From the NCBI GenBank assembly GCA_964457335.1, contig CAYWGD010000025.1:1-64000 (forward strand): a DNA stretch of 64,000 nt, read 5' to 3'. Made by a program: the position numbers and the translations under genes. Position 1 is the first letter of the stretch, and the number at the start of each line of letters is the position of its first letter. This document shows, in pieces, positions 42,451 through 51,378 of the stretch. The notes under the pieces were generated by a model. That model did not search any database. It was not told where the DNA came from and saw only the letters and a program-made list of their open reading frames with translations. Source of the DNA: CAJBVW01 sp964457335. Lineage in GTDB: Bacteria; Myxococcota_A; UBA796; SXON01.

Positions 42451-42921
42451 ATGGCTGGCGGCGGCGGCGGTGAACAGGACCTGAACCTCGTCCCCTACAT
42501 GGACATCATGGTGAACCTCATCATGTTCATGCTGGTGGTGACGGCGTACATCATCGAGCTGCGCGAGGCGCCCGTCCTCGCCCCCTCGTACACCCCGGGC
42601 ACCGGGAGCGCGTCCCAGGAGAAGCCGAAGCCGTACCTGTCCGTGGCGATCAGCACCAAGGGGTTCGCCATCCTCGGCAGCACCCCCGAGGTGCGGGCGG
42701 CCGAGCTGCCGCTGGAAGGGGACAAGTACCCCTACCAGGAGCTCACCCAGGCGCTGCGGAGCTACAAGAGCGAGTACACCCTCGCGGAGAACCTCGTGGT
42801 GACGGCGGACGGCGCGGTGCCGTACAAGACGCTGGTGGCCACGATGGACGCCGCGCGTAGCGACACATCCGGTCCCTTGTTCCCCGGGGTGACGCTCGGG
42901 CTGGCGGTGGCGGGTCGATGA
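42451..42921 (+). CDS. ExbD/TolR-like motor subunit, second set, first copy
   Basis: 156 residues. The membrane segment (about 15-37) reads LNLVPYMDIMVNLIMFMLVV with the channel Asp in place. The periplasmic domain has YKTLVATMDAARSD, the usual ExbD helix. Seven bases separate it from the channel gene and its stop overlaps the next ATG (ATGA). Confidence 0.9.
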   Translation: MAGGGGGEQDLNLVPYMDIMVNLIMFMLVVTAYIIELREAPVLAPSYTPGTGSASQEKPKPYLSVAISTKGFAILGSTPEVRAAELPLEGDKYPYQELTQALRSYKSEYTLAENLVVTADGAVPYKTLVATMDAARSDTSGPLFPGVTLGLAVAGR

Positions 42922-43478
42922 GCCAACAGACGGAAAGCGCGGAGAACAGCAGCGCGAGCCTCGACGAGGAGCTGCTCTTCTTCCGCCGCAAGCACCGGCA
43001 GGTGGGCGAGCTCATCGCCGGCCTGAACCTGACCGCGATGATGGACGTGATGACCATCCTCCTCGTGTACCTGATCAAGGTCTACGCGGACGCGCCCGAG
43101 AACATCACGCTCAACGACGACCTCCGGCCGCCGCCCAGCACGGCGCCCGAGAACATCGTCCCGTCCGTGCAGGTGCTGATCTCCAAGACGGCGATCCTCG
43201 TCGATCAGCGCAAGATCCTCGAGGTGGCCGACGGGCGGATCGTGACGGCCGAGCCGGCCAACGCCTACGCGCCGCTCTCGCAGGCCCTGACCTCTCGCAA
43301 GGAGGTCATCGACGCGATTGCGCTGCGCGGCGGGAGCCCGTTCGACGGCAACCTCATGATCGTGGCCGACGAGGACACCCCGTACGACCTCATCAGCAAC
43401 GTGCTGTACCACGCGGGCAAGGCGCAGTTCACGAGCTACAGGCTCGTGGTGCGGCGCGGCGCCGGCGCCGGCGGCTAG
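42918..43478 (+). CDS. ExbD/TolR-like motor subunit, second set, second copy
   Basis: 186 residues with a longer cytoplasmic N-terminus rich in Ser and Glu and a membrane segment (about 40-60) reading NLTAMMDVMTILLVYLI, the Asp being at the channel position. The periplasmic region ends PYDLISNVLYHAGKAQFTSYRLVVRRG. Both ExbD-like copies in this second set retain the Asp, in contrast to the first set. It overlaps the preceding gene by four bases. Confidence 0.9.
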   Translation: MSQQTESAENSSASLDEELLFFRRKHRQVGELIAGLNLTAMMDVMTILLVYLIKVYADAPENITLNDDLRPPPSTAPENIVPSVQVLISKTAILVDQRKILEVADGRIVTAEPANAYAPLSQALTSRKEVIDAIALRGGSPFDGNLMIVADEDTPYDLISNVLYHAGKAQFTSYRLVVRRGAGAGG

Positions 43479-43567
43479 CGGTTCCACGACGGCGTGGGCG
43501 TGGGCGGCGACGGTAAGCGTTGACGCCGACACCGCGCCGACGGCACAGTGGGGGCCGGAGGAGAACG

Positions 43568-43996
43568 ATGACGCTGCGCTTGACCATCCTGGCGCTCCTG
43601 GTCGGCTGCGAGAGCGGCCTCACGTCCAACAACGTCAACAAGGACGACGACTTCGAAGAAGAGGTCGACGAGGACCCGCCGATCATCGTCCACGATCCGG
43701 TCGGGACCACGCAGACCTTCGGGGTCGACGTGCCGATCGAGGCGACGGTGACCGACGAGGGCTCGGGCGTCCTGTTCGTCTACCTGCACTACAAGAACGA
43801 GACGGACGGCGCCCAGGACTGGAAAGAGATCAACATGCAGGGCGTCGAGGGCGTGTACACCCAGAGCATCCGCGGCAGCGACATGCGCGGCGGCGGCGTG
43901 GACTACTTCATCGAGGCCGTCGACTACGCGCAGAACACGGCCTTCGCCCCGGACGACGGGCAGGACGACCCGTACCACTTCCGCACCTCGGAGTAG
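43568..43996 (+). CDS. Lipoprotein with Ig-like domain
   Basis: 142 residues, ATG with GGAGGAG upstream. The signal MTLRLTILALLVGC has lipobox LVGC (Cys 14). An acidic linker (DDDFEEEVDEDPP) leads to one Ig/FnIII-like beta-sandwich (VPIEATVTDEGSGVLFVYLHYKN, GGGVDYFIEAVDYAQNTA), similar to extracellular repeat domains. It sits 89 bases after the second motor set and may be its outer-membrane contact, or an unrelated surface protein. Not recognised beyond this. Confidence 0.75.
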   Translation: MTLRLTILALLVGCESGLTSNNVNKDDDFEEEVDEDPPIIVHDPVGTTQTFGVDVPIEATVTDEGSGVLFVYLHYKNETDGAQDWKEINMQGVEGVYTQSIRGSDMRGGGVDYFIEAVDYAQNTAFAPDDGQDDPYHFRTSE

Positions 43997-44010
43997 CGCC
44001 CCCCGACCGC

Positions 44011-44029
44011 GCGCCCGGAGAGCGGGCGC
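44011..44029. terminator. Hairpin between convergent genes
   Basis: GCGCCCG (44011-44017) pairs perfectly with CGGGCGC (44023-44029) over a 5 base loop, filling the gap between two convergent stop codons. It likely acts on both strands; there is no U-tract. Confidence 0.5.
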
Positions 44030-45340
44030 TCAGCGATCGCCGAGGAGCTCGCGGAGGGTCTTCCAGGCCGCCGCGAGCTGCGGGTCCTTGCTCAGCCGCT
44101 CCGTGAGCGGGCCCTCGCGCTCGACCGGCGCGGGCACGCGCTCGGCCGGGAGGCGGTCCACGAGGTCCATGAGCTCGGCGCGGCGCGCCTCGGGGACCTC
44201 CTCCAGGACCGCGATCCGGCTCCGGAGCAGCTCCGCCGGCCCGGGCACCGACGCCGGGAGCACCAGCACGTCGGGCGCGAGCCCACGGTGGTCCTCGATG
44301 CGGCGCCCCGAGGGCAGGTAGTAGCGGGCGATGGTGAGCTTGAGCGCAGAGCCGTCCTCGTACTCGTAGACGGTCTGGACCGAGCCCTTGCCGTAGGTGG
44401 GCGAGCCGACGAGTCGCGCGCGGCCGCGATCCTGGAGGGCGCCGGCCACGATCTCGGCCGCCGACGCGCTCTGCCCGTCGACCAGCACGACGACGGGCCA
44501 CTCCCAGTCGCCCTTCGACGACGTGGCGTCGTGAGCCTCGTCGGGCTGCGACGCGGCGCGCCCGCGGGTGCTCACGATGCGGCCGTCCCGCAGGAAGAGG
44601 TCCGCGGTGGCCACCGCCTCGTCGAGCCGCCCGCCCGGGTTCTCCCGGAGGTCGAGCACGGCCCCGCGGATGGGGGTGCTCGCGCCGAGCTCGGCCACCT
44701 CGGCGGCGAGGTCGGCGGCGGTGCCCGCGCGGAACTGGCGGATGCGGAGCCAGGCGAGGCCGGGGGCGAAGAGGTCGCCTTCGACGGAGGCCTCCACGAG
44801 GCGGGTGCGCAGGACGGGGATGGGCCGCACCACGCCGTCCCGGGCGACGCCGAGCGTGACGGCCTCGCCCTCCTCGCCGCGGACACGCGCGAGCGCGTCG
44901 TCGAGCGGCAGGCCGGCGAGCGGGGTGCCGTCGAGCGTGACGAGGCAGTCGCCGGGCACGATGCCGGCGCGCTCGGCGGGGCCGTCCTCGAGGACGCCGG
45001 TGACGCGCAGGCCGCAGGGGTCCTCGCGCAGCTGCGCGCCGATGCCCACGAACTGGCCTTCCGCCTCCTCGCGGAGGCGGCGGAAGGAGTCGGGGTCGAG
45101 GAAGCGCGAGTGGGCGTCGAGGGCGTCGTCCAGGCCGTCGAGCGCGCGGTAGATCAGGTCGCGCTGGGGGAGGGGATCGACGTAGGTCTCCCCGATCTGC
45201 GTGACCACCCGCGCGAACACGTCGAGGGCGGCGTAGGGGCCTTCGCCGGCGCGCACGGCGCCGGAGACCTGCCCCGCGGCGAAGCCCACGAGGAGCGCCG
45301 CGACGAGCGGCCCGGCGCGGCCGATCAGCGTCCGAGCCAC
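44030..45340 (-). CDS. ctpA: Carboxyl-terminal processing protease CtpA (S41)
   Basis: 436 residues. A signal-anchor (about 10-28) exports it; a PDZ domain covers about 95-175 (GVLEDGPAERAGIVPGDCLVTLDG). The catalytic dyad is Ser 293 in GQSASAAE and Lys 318 in TYGKGSVQ, 25 apart as in Tsp. GTG start, overlapping the envC-like stop by 16 bases. Being last in an ftsE-ftsX-envC operon suggests it cuts or tunes a cell-wall hydrolase or its activator during division. The reading through both active-site segments is normal, so it should be active. Confidence 0.93.
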   Translation of the reverse strand: MARTLIGRAGPLVAALLVGFAAGQVSGAVRAGEGPYAALDVFARVVTQIGETYVDPLPQRDLIYRALDGLDDALDAHSRFLDPDSFRRLREEAEGQFVGIGAQLREDPCGLRVTGVLEDGPAERAGIVPGDCLVTLDGTPLAGLPLDDALARVRGEEGEAVTLGVARDGVVRPIPVLRTRLVEASVEGDLFAPGLAWLRIRQFRAGTAADLAAEVAELGASTPIRGAVLDLRENPGGRLDEAVATADLFLRDGRIVSTRGRAASQPDEAHDATSSKGDWEWPVVVLVDGQSASAAEIVAGALQDRGRARLVGSPTYGKGSVQTVYEYEDGSALKLTIARYYLPSGRRIEDHRGLAPDVLVLPASVPGPAELLRSRIAVLEEVPEARRAELMDLVDRLPAERVPAPVEREGPLTERLSKDPQLAAAWKTLRELLGDR

Positions 45341-46356
45341 GGCGCGGGGTCCTGGGGCGTGTTGTTGTAGCGGAGCTCGAAGTGCAGGCGCGCGTCGGCC
45401 TCCTCGGCGAGCCCGGTGTTCCCGACCAGGCCGAGCACGTCGCCGCGGCGGACCGCCTGTCCCTGGGCCACGCGCAGGCCGTTCGCGTGCGCGTAGAGCG
45501 TGGTGTAGGGGCCGTGCTGCACCATCACCACCTGACCATAGCCCCGGACGTAGCCCGACCGCGTGACCACGCCGTCGGCGACCGCGCGGAACGGGGTCCC
45601 AAGGGCGGCGGCGAGGTCGATGCCGAGGTTCTCCGCGGACATCCCGCTGGCCGGATCGATGTACGGACCGAAGCCGCGGACCACGCCGCCCTGCACCGGG
45701 CGGGGGAGCCGGCCCTTCTCCGCGCGGAACGACGCGGCGTCGCCCTGGGGCGCGGTGGCCTCGACGACCGCGATGGACCGCGACAACGCGGACGCCGCCG
45801 CGGTGCGCTCCTGGACGAGCATCGCGGCGGTCTCCGGGCGGGCCTGGACGGTCCGCACGAGCTCCCGCCGCCGGCTCCGCTCCGCCTCCAGGGCGTCGAG
45901 TCGGGTGCGCAGCTCCGCCCGCACGCCCGCGAGCGCGCTCGCGTCGGCCTCCAGGCGGGCCGCGGCCTCCTTGCGGGCGGCCAGCTGCTCGACGTACGTG
46001 CGCGTCCCCACCTCGTCCGCGCGGACCACGGAGAGGAGGTAGCGCACGCGGCGGCGGAGATCGAAGGGGCTCTCGGCGTCGAAGAGGAGGCGCGCGAGGC
46101 CGCGGCGCTTGAGCCGGTAGAAGGTGTGCACCCGCCGCTGGGTCTCCGCGCGGCGGGCCGCGAGCGTGGTCTCGGCCTGCCCGAGCGCGGCCGAATGCCC
46201 CTGGCGCTCGGCCTCGATGGTCGCGACGCGCGCGTCGAGCGCGGCGGCCTGCTGGGAGAGCGTCTCGATCTGCTGGTCGTAGCTCTCCAGCTCAGCGAGG
46301 ATCTGGCGCCGGTCCTGGCCCATCAGGAGGACCAGCGCGAAGGCGAGCAGGCTCAC
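45325..46356 (-). CDS. EnvC-like murein hydrolase activator (M23 family)
   Basis: 343 residues. A short signal segment is followed by a long coiled coil (about 15-230) and a C-terminal LytM/M23 domain (about 240-340). The fold motifs GIDLAAALGTPFRAVADG, VVMVQHGPYTTLYAH and LHFELRYNN are visible. The first metal-binding His of active M23 enzymes is replaced by Asn (ENLGIDL), which is the degenerate state of EnvC, an activator of amidases under control of FtsEX. It overlaps ftsX by four bases and ctpA by 16. Confidence 0.9.
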   Translation of the reverse strand: MSLLAFALVLLMGQDRRQILAELESYDQQIETLSQQAAALDARVATIEAERQGHSAALGQAETTLAARRAETQRRVHTFYRLKRRGLARLLFDAESPFDLRRRVRYLLSVVRADEVGTRTYVEQLAARKEAAARLEADASALAGVRAELRTRLDALEAERSRRRELVRTVQARPETAAMLVQERTAAASALSRSIAVVEATAPQGDAASFRAEKGRLPRPVQGGVVRGFGPYIDPASGMSAENLGIDLAAALGTPFRAVADGVVTRSGYVRGYGQVVMVQHGPYTTLYAHANGLRVAQGQAVRRGDVLGLVGNTGLAEEADARLHFELRYNNTPQDPAPWLGR

Positions 46357-47243
46357 GGGAGCCCGCCCAGGAAGCGGCGGACCGCGCCCCAGGAGGCCCC
46401 CATCCCGAGCGCGACGCCGCCGAGGAAGATCCCCAGGACCCCGACGGCCGGAAGGAAGCGCAGGCCCTCGCCGCCGAGCGCGAGCGCCAGCACCTCCTGG
46501 AGGCGCGAGAGGAGCCCGCGATGGGCGGCCCAGAGGAGCCCCGTCGCCGCCGTGGCCGCCAGCGCGCCCTGGAGCGCGCCTTCGACCAGGAAGGGCGCGA
46601 GGATGTAGCGGTCGGACGCCCCTACGAGCCGCATGATCTCGAGCTCGTCGCGCCGGGCGTAGACCACGAGGTGGATCGTGTTGCCGACCAAAAACAGCGC
46701 GGCGACGCCGATGAACGCCCCGAGCGCGAGGCCGAGCGCGTCAACGATGGAGAGGAACGTGTCGACGCGCGTGATCCACTCCTGGCCGTAGTCCAGGTCG
46801 GCGAAGGCGCCGGTGCCCTGGAGCGAGCCCACGAAGGCGCTCATCGCCTCGGGGGCCGTGTGCGCGGGCCGGAGCGTGATCTCGACGGAGGCGGGGAGCG
46901 CGTCCGGGCCCAGGTCGTCGAGGACGGGCCCCAGCTCGGGCATGCGGCCCTCCATCCACGCGCGGGCGTCCTCCTTGGACACGTACCGGGCCTCGGCGAC
47001 CTCGGGCCGCGCCGCGAGGCTCTGGACGAGCGCGGCGTGGGTCTCGGGGGTCCCGCCCGGCGCGAGGTACGCGCTCACGTGTACGTCCCGCTCCCAGGAG
47101 CCGAGCACCTGCGAGAGGTTGGCCGAGACCATGGCGAACATGCCGACGAGGACGAGCGCCGCCGCGATGACGCCGGTGCTCACGGCGAAGAGGTAGGTGT
47201 GCTCCCGGATGCCGCGGAGCGTGCGGCCGAACGTGCCGCTCAC
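46353..47243 (-). CDS. ftsX: Cell division protein FtsX
   Basis: 296 residues with four membrane segments (about 22-45, 165-190, 215-240, 260-290) and a periplasmic loop between the first two (YLAPGGTPETHAALVQ, DLDYGQEWITRVDTF). FtsX transmits FtsE ATPase movement to the EnvC-like activator in the periplasm. The length and the conserved EIMRLVGASDRYILAPF cytoplasmic segment are standard. Start and stop overlap ftsE and the envC-like gene by four bases. Confidence 0.94.
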   Translation of the reverse strand: MSGTFGRTLRGIREHTYLFAVSTGVIAAALVLVGMFAMVSANLSQVLGSWERDVHVSAYLAPGGTPETHAALVQSLAARPEVAEARYVSKEDARAWMEGRMPELGPVLDDLGPDALPASVEITLRPAHTAPEAMSAFVGSLQGTGAFADLDYGQEWITRVDTFLSIVDALGLALGAFIGVAALFLVGNTIHLVVYARRDELEIMRLVGASDRYILAPFLVEGALQGALAATAATGLLWAAHRGLLSRLQEVLALALGGEGLRFLPAVGVLGIFLGGVALGMGASWGAVRRFLGGLP

Positions 47244-47911
47244 GCGCGCGCCCGGGCGGGTCGCTCGACCAGCTTCCCGCCTTCGAAGCGCACCTTGCGG
47301 TGGGGGAAGCGGTCCATCAGCCCGACGTCGTGGGTGGCCACCAGCACGGTCGTGCCCCGGAGGTTGATGGCCTGGAGGATCTCCATCACCTCGACGGCCA
47401 TGGCGCCGTCGAGGTTGCCGGTCGGCTCGTCGGCGAAGAGCACGGCCGGGTCGTTCACGATGGCGCGGGCGATCGCGACGCGCTGCTGCTCGCCGCCGGA
47501 GAGCTCGCCGGCGAGCGCGTCCTCGCGGCCCTTGAGCCCGACGATGTTGAGCACGGCCGGCACGCGGCGCCGGACCTGCTCGGGGGGCGCGCCGACGACC
47601 TCGAGCGCGAGCGCCACGTTGGCGCCCACGGAGCGGCGCGGCAGGAGCTTGAAGTCCTGGAACACGATACCCACGTTCCGCCGCAGCTGGGGGAGGCGGT
47701 CCTGCGGGAGCGCGGCGACGTCGACGCCACCGACCAGGAGCTTGCCGCTCGTGGGCCGCTCGGCCCCGTAGAGGAGCTTGAGCAGCGTGGACTTCCCCGC
47801 GCCGGACGGCCCGGTCACGTAGACGAACTCCCCCTTCTCGATGGAGAGCGACACGTCGTGCAGCGCGTCGTGCTCGCCGTAGGACTTGACCACGTGGTAG
47901 AGCCGAATCAC
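47240..47911 (-). CDS. ftsE: Cell division ATP-binding protein FtsE
   Basis: 223 residues, an ABC ATPase: Walker A GPSGAGKST, Q-loop FQDFKLLP, signature LSGGEQQRVAIARA, Walker B VLFADEPTGNLD and the H-loop ATHD. GKLLVGGVDVAALPQDRLPQLRRNVG is the FtsE-specific stretch. With FtsX it couples ATP hydrolysis to activation of cell-wall amidases at the septum. It heads the four-gene minus-strand operon and diverges from nadD with 46 bases between. Confidence 0.96.
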   Translation of the reverse strand: MIRLYHVVKSYGEHDALHDVSLSIEKGEFVYVTGPSGAGKSTLLKLLYGAERPTSGKLLVGGVDVAALPQDRLPQLRRNVGIVFQDFKLLPRRSVGANVALALEVVGAPPEQVRRRVPAVLNIVGLKGREDALAGELSGGEQQRVAIARAIVNDPAVLFADEPTGNLDGAMAVEVMEILQAINLRGTTVLVATHDVGLMDRFPHRKVRFEGGKLVERPARARA

Positions 47912-47957
47912 CTTCGTCCCGAGGCCCTACACGTTATCACGCACCCCAGGAGGCAGG

Positions 47958-48506
47958 GTGCGCGTCGCCGTCTACGGTGGGAGCTTCAACCCGCCGCACG
48001 TGGGACATGCCATGGTCGCGGCCTGGATTGTCTGGACGGGGCGCGCGGACGCGGTGTGGCTCCTCCCGGCCTATCGGCACGCCTTCGACAAGGTGCTCGC
48101 CCCCTGGGAGGCGCGCGTGCGCATGGCCGGCGCGCTCGCGGAGACGCTCGGCGCCTGGGCCCGCGTCGAGCGCATCGAGGAGGACCTCCCGGTCCCCTCG
48201 TACACGGTCCACACGCTCGAGGCGCTCTCGGAGCGCCACGCGGAGCACCAGTTCCACCTCGTGGTCGGCGCCGACGTGTTGCCGCAGCTGCCGCTCTGGC
48301 GGGAGTCCGAGCGCCTGAGGGCCACGTGGCCGCTGATCGTCGTGGGGCGGCAGGGCTACGCGGAGGTCGACGGCGCGCCCAGCTTCCCGGACATCAGCAG
48401 CACGGACATCCGCCTGCGCGCGGCGGAGGGCCGGCCGTTCGACCACCTCGTTCCGCGCGCGGTGGCCGAGATCATGGTGACGGAGCGGCTCTACCACGAC
48501 GGGTAG
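47958..48506 (+). CDS. nadD: Nicotinate-nucleotide adenylyltransferase
   Basis: 182 residues, GTG start with AGGAGG 4 bases upstream. The nucleotidyltransferase motifs are VAVYGGSFNPPHVGHAMV at the start and SSTDIRLRAAEG near the end. It makes deamido-NAD from nicotinate mononucleotide and ATP. It is a little shorter than most NadD proteins (about 200-215). The next gene on the minus strand ends only five bases away. Confidence 0.93.
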   Translation: MRVAVYGGSFNPPHVGHAMVAAWIVWTGRADAVWLLPAYRHAFDKVLAPWEARVRMAGALAETLGAWARVERIEEDLPVPSYTVHTLEALSERHAEHQFHLVVGADVLPQLPLWRESERLRATWPLIVVGRQGYAEVDGAPSFPDISSTDIRLRAAEGRPFDHLVPRAVAEIMVTERLYHDG

Positions 48507-48511
48507 CGCGG

Positions 48512-48979
48512 TCAGTCCGCGCCGATCGCGTACTCCTCCCAGCCCCCGGACCCGTCCTCGGAGAGGTCCCCCGCGACGAAGCTCCGGAGCCCCGGGTTCG
48601 GGCGATCGAGCAGCCGCACGAGCAGGCGGGTGCCGTGGGGCGCGTCCCGGAAGTCGAGCCAGCGGAGCGCCACCGGCACCTTCACGCCGCCGGGCAGCGA
48701 CTGGCCGAAGCGCAGCCGGAAGGTGAGCGCCTCGCAGAGCTCGCGCCGCGCCTCCCGCTCGGTGGGGAGCCGCCACGCCGAGTCGATGCGGACCATCTCG
48801 TCTCCGAGCAGGCAGACGTTCAGGGTCTCGTCCAGAAAGCCCCGCGCGGCGCGCGCCGCGGCGCGATTGAGCAGCGTGTAGTCCACCCCTTCGGGACGCA
48901 CGGGACGCCCGCGGGTGCCCAGCGGGTCCAGGAGCCGATCCCAGAGCGAGATCCGGTAGTCGGGGTGATAGATGCGCAC
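48512..48979 (-). CDS. Hypothetical protein
   Basis: 155 residues, GTG start with GGAGG 11 bases upstream. It is basic and aromatic at the start (VRIYHPDYRISLWDRLL), with a central RLPTEREARRELCEALTFRL helix and VALRWLDFRDAPHG strand. No signal peptide or membrane segment. I do not recognise it. The frame is well supported because the gene is bounded by a convergent stop on one side and a divergent HAD gene 30 bases away on the other. Confidence 0.6.
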   Translation of the reverse strand: MRIYHPDYRISLWDRLLDPLGTRGRPVRPEGVDYTLLNRAAARAARGFLDETLNVCLLGDEMVRIDSAWRLPTEREARRELCEALTFRLRFGQSLPGGVKVPVALRWLDFRDAPHGTRLLVRLLDRPNPGLRSFVAGDLSEDGSGGWEEYAIGAD

Positions 48980-49009
48980 CCCCCAACTGTACCTCCGTCG
49001 GAGCCGTTC

Positions 49010-49690
49010 GTGGACCTCCTCCTCTTCGACATCGACGGCACCTTGCTCCGGACCCGCGGCGCGGGTCGGGACGCGCTGGACGAGGCGTTCCGGCGCGTGT
49101 GCGGCTGGGACGGCGCCACCGCCGGCATCTCCCTCGCCGGGGCGACCGATGGCGGGATCGTGGCCTCGGTCGCGGCGCGTTTCGGGCGCGCGTGGCGCGA
49201 CGACGACCCGCCCTTCGACGTGGGCGCGGTGCGCGAGGCCTACCTCGAGGCCCTGGCGCGGCGGCTCGCGGAGCCGGGGCGCGTCGAGGTCTGCGCCGGG
49301 GTCCACGCGCTCCTCCGAGGCCTCGCCGGCCGCGCCCACCTCGCGCTCCTGACCGGGAACTGGCGCGCCGGCGCCGCGCTCAAGCTGCGGGCGGCCGGGC
49401 TCGACCTGCCCTGGATCGACGGGGCCTTCGGCGACGACGCCGCCGACCGCAACTGCCTCGTCCCCATCGCGCGGGCGCGGGCGGACGCGGCGGGCCTCGG
49501 CTACCGCCACCTCGTGGTCATCGGCGACACGCCCGCCGACGTGGCGTGCGCGCGGGCCGGGGGCGCCGTCGCGGTCGTCGTGGAGACGGGCTTCGCGAGC
49601 CGGGACGAGCTGGCCGCCGCGCGGCCGGATCTCGTCCTGCCGGACCTCGCGCGCGGCCGCGCCTGGTTCGAGGCGCTGATCGCGGTCTAG
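49010..49690 (+). CDS. HAD-family phosphatase, phosphoglycolate-phosphatase-like
   Basis: 226 residues, GTG start with GGAG 7 bases upstream. HAD motifs: I as DIDGTLL with both Asp, II as LLTGNW (Thr), III/IV as VVIGDTPADVACARAGG. The helical cap sits at about 20-90. This pattern matches phosphoglycolate phosphatase and related small-molecule phosphatases; the substrate cannot be told from sequence. The closing PDLVLPDLA is usual for the group. Confidence 0.85.
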   Translation: MDLLLFDIDGTLLRTRGAGRDALDEAFRRVCGWDGATAGISLAGATDGGIVASVAARFGRAWRDDDPPFDVGAVREAYLEALARRLAEPGRVEVCAGVHALLRGLAGRAHLALLTGNWRAGAALKLRAAGLDLPWIDGAFGDDAADRNCLVPIARARADAAGLGYRHLVVIGDTPADVACARAGGAVAVVVETGFASRDELAAARPDLVLPDLARGRAWFEALIAV

Positions 49691-49758
49691 GAACGTTCGG
49701 GAAGGTGCTCCCGTCGCACGCTGGCGTCGCCCTCGACGGGGGCGGCCACCCGCGCCGG

Positions 49759-51318
49759 CTACATCACCGGGACGAAGAGCGACACGCCCGTGGCGGCGCT
49801 GCCGTCCGCGGCGAGCCCGCCCACGACGAGCACGCCGTAGTCGGGATCGTAGGCGACCTGCGGCTCGTACGCGCGGTTGGGGAGCCCGCCGGCGTCGTCG
49901 CTCGCGTCGCAGTCGTCCACGCTGGTGAAGCTCCCGTCGTCGGGGTCGTAGATCTCGATGCAGCTCACGGGGTCGGGCGGCGGGAAGAAGGGGTTGTAGG
50001 TCTCCGCGCCGCCGATGACGAGCACGCGGCCGTCCGCGAGCGCGACCATGCGGTGCCCCGCGCGTGCGACCGCCATGGAGGAGGAGAGCGAGCCCCACTG
50101 GCCCGTCTCGGGGTTGTAGAGCCACGCGGAGGTGCGCGCCGCCACGTAGGTGGCGCTGTCCACCGTGGTCGACGCCGTGGCGCCGCCGGTGAGGAGCACG
50201 CGGCCGTCGTCCAGCGTGAGCATCGCCGCGCCGGCGAGGCCCGCCGGGAGGTCGGTGAAGCTCTCTACGCTCCCGCCGTCGATCGGGACGCGGCTGCAGG
50301 TCGTGCTGCTGGTCCAGCCGCTCCCGCCGAGGCGGGCGCCGCCGCAGAGGAGCGAGCCGTCGGAGCCGAGGTCCGCCGCGGTGGCGGAGAGGTGGCCGAG
50401 GTTGCTCTGGCCGACCTCGGTGATCGTCCGGGCATCGCGGTCGTAGAACTCCACCACGTTCGGGAGCTCGACGCCGTCGAAGTCCACGAGCCCGAGCCCG
50501 CCCCAGACCACGACGTGCCCGAGGAGGTTCTCGATCGCGACGTGCAGCGAACGGAACTCGCCGAGCTCGGACTCGACGGGCTCCCAGGACTCGGTCGCGG
50601 GGTCGAAGAGCGCGACGTTCTTCGTGGTCTGGCCGTCGTAGAGGAAGGGGTGCGTCGACGAGCCGCCGGTGACCAGCAGCTTGCCCTGGTCCGCGCCGGC
50701 GACCGTCAGCGGCGTGAACGTGGCGCCCATGCGCGCGGTCTGCTCGACGCCGTCCGCGTCCGTGTAGGTCGGGAGCGCGCCGCTCGTCGTGAACGCGAGC
50801 CCCTCGGCCGGGGGGGCCAACGAGAGCACCTGCGTGAGGTCGTTGCCCTTCCGGGGCTCGCCGCCGCGGTTGTTGGTGACGCCGCCGCCGATCCAGAAGC
50901 GGCCGTTCCCGAGCGGGGCGACCAGCGGCAGGTGCAGGCCCTCCGCGAGCGGCTCCATCCAGGCGCTCGCGTCGGTGCGGGCGACGAACACCTCGGCCTC
51001 GACGGTGCCGCTCGACGCCGTGAGGGGCTCGGTGAGGCCCCGCATCGCGAGCAGGCCGTCCCGGTAGCCCTCCACCGTGATGCGCGTCTCTTCGAGCGGC
51101 GGGAGGCCGGTCACCTCGGGCGTGGAGCCGGAGGTGGGCGCCCCCAGCGTGACGCGGAGCGGCTCGCCCGAGGCGGGCGTGAGCACGAGGTCGATGCGAT
51201 CGAGCCCCTCGAACGGGTTCTGCGCGGACGACGTCACGGGCGTGAGGTGGAGGGTGTAGTCGGCACCGCCGCCGTCCCCGGTGCAGCCCGCGAGGACGCC
51301 CATGACCAGTCGAAGCAT
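49759..51318 (-). CDS. Kelch-like beta-propeller lipoprotein
   Basis: 519 residues with signal MLRLVMGVLAGC and lipobox LAGC (Cys 12). About six propeller blades are visible by their repeated strand ends: NGRFWIGGG, GKLLVTGG, LGHVVVWGG, GSLLCGGA, DGRVLLTGG, DGRVLVIGG and YGVLVVGG, with FDPATESWEPV and YNPETGQWGSL spacing. A first domain of about 130 residues precedes them. Such kelch lipoproteins are common surface proteins in Myxococcota; the ligand is unknown. No ribosome site is obvious before the ATG, but the lipobox fixes the start. Confidence 0.85.
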   Translation of the reverse strand: MLRLVMGVLAGCTGDGGGADYTLHLTPVTSSAQNPFEGLDRIDLVLTPASGEPLRVTLGAPTSGSTPEVTGLPPLEETRITVEGYRDGLLAMRGLTEPLTASSGTVEAEVFVARTDASAWMEPLAEGLHLPLVAPLGNGRFWIGGGVTNNRGGEPRKGNDLTQVLSLAPPAEGLAFTTSGALPTYTDADGVEQTARMGATFTPLTVAGADQGKLLVTGGSSTHPFLYDGQTTKNVALFDPATESWEPVESELGEFRSLHVAIENLLGHVVVWGGLGLVDFDGVELPNVVEFYDRDARTITEVGQSNLGHLSATAADLGSDGSLLCGGARLGGSGWTSSTTCSRVPIDGGSVESFTDLPAGLAGAAMLTLDDGRVLLTGGATASTTVDSATYVAARTSAWLYNPETGQWGSLSSSMAVARAGHRMVALADGRVLVIGGAETYNPFFPPPDPVSCIEIYDPDDGSFTSVDDCDASDDAGGLPNRAYEPQVAYDPDYGVLVVGGLAADGSAATGVSLFVPVM

Positions 51319-51378
51319 GTCGGGAGCGTACCACCGTGCGTGCTTGCCCCGCACCACGCCGGATGGCACGTTGCCTCG

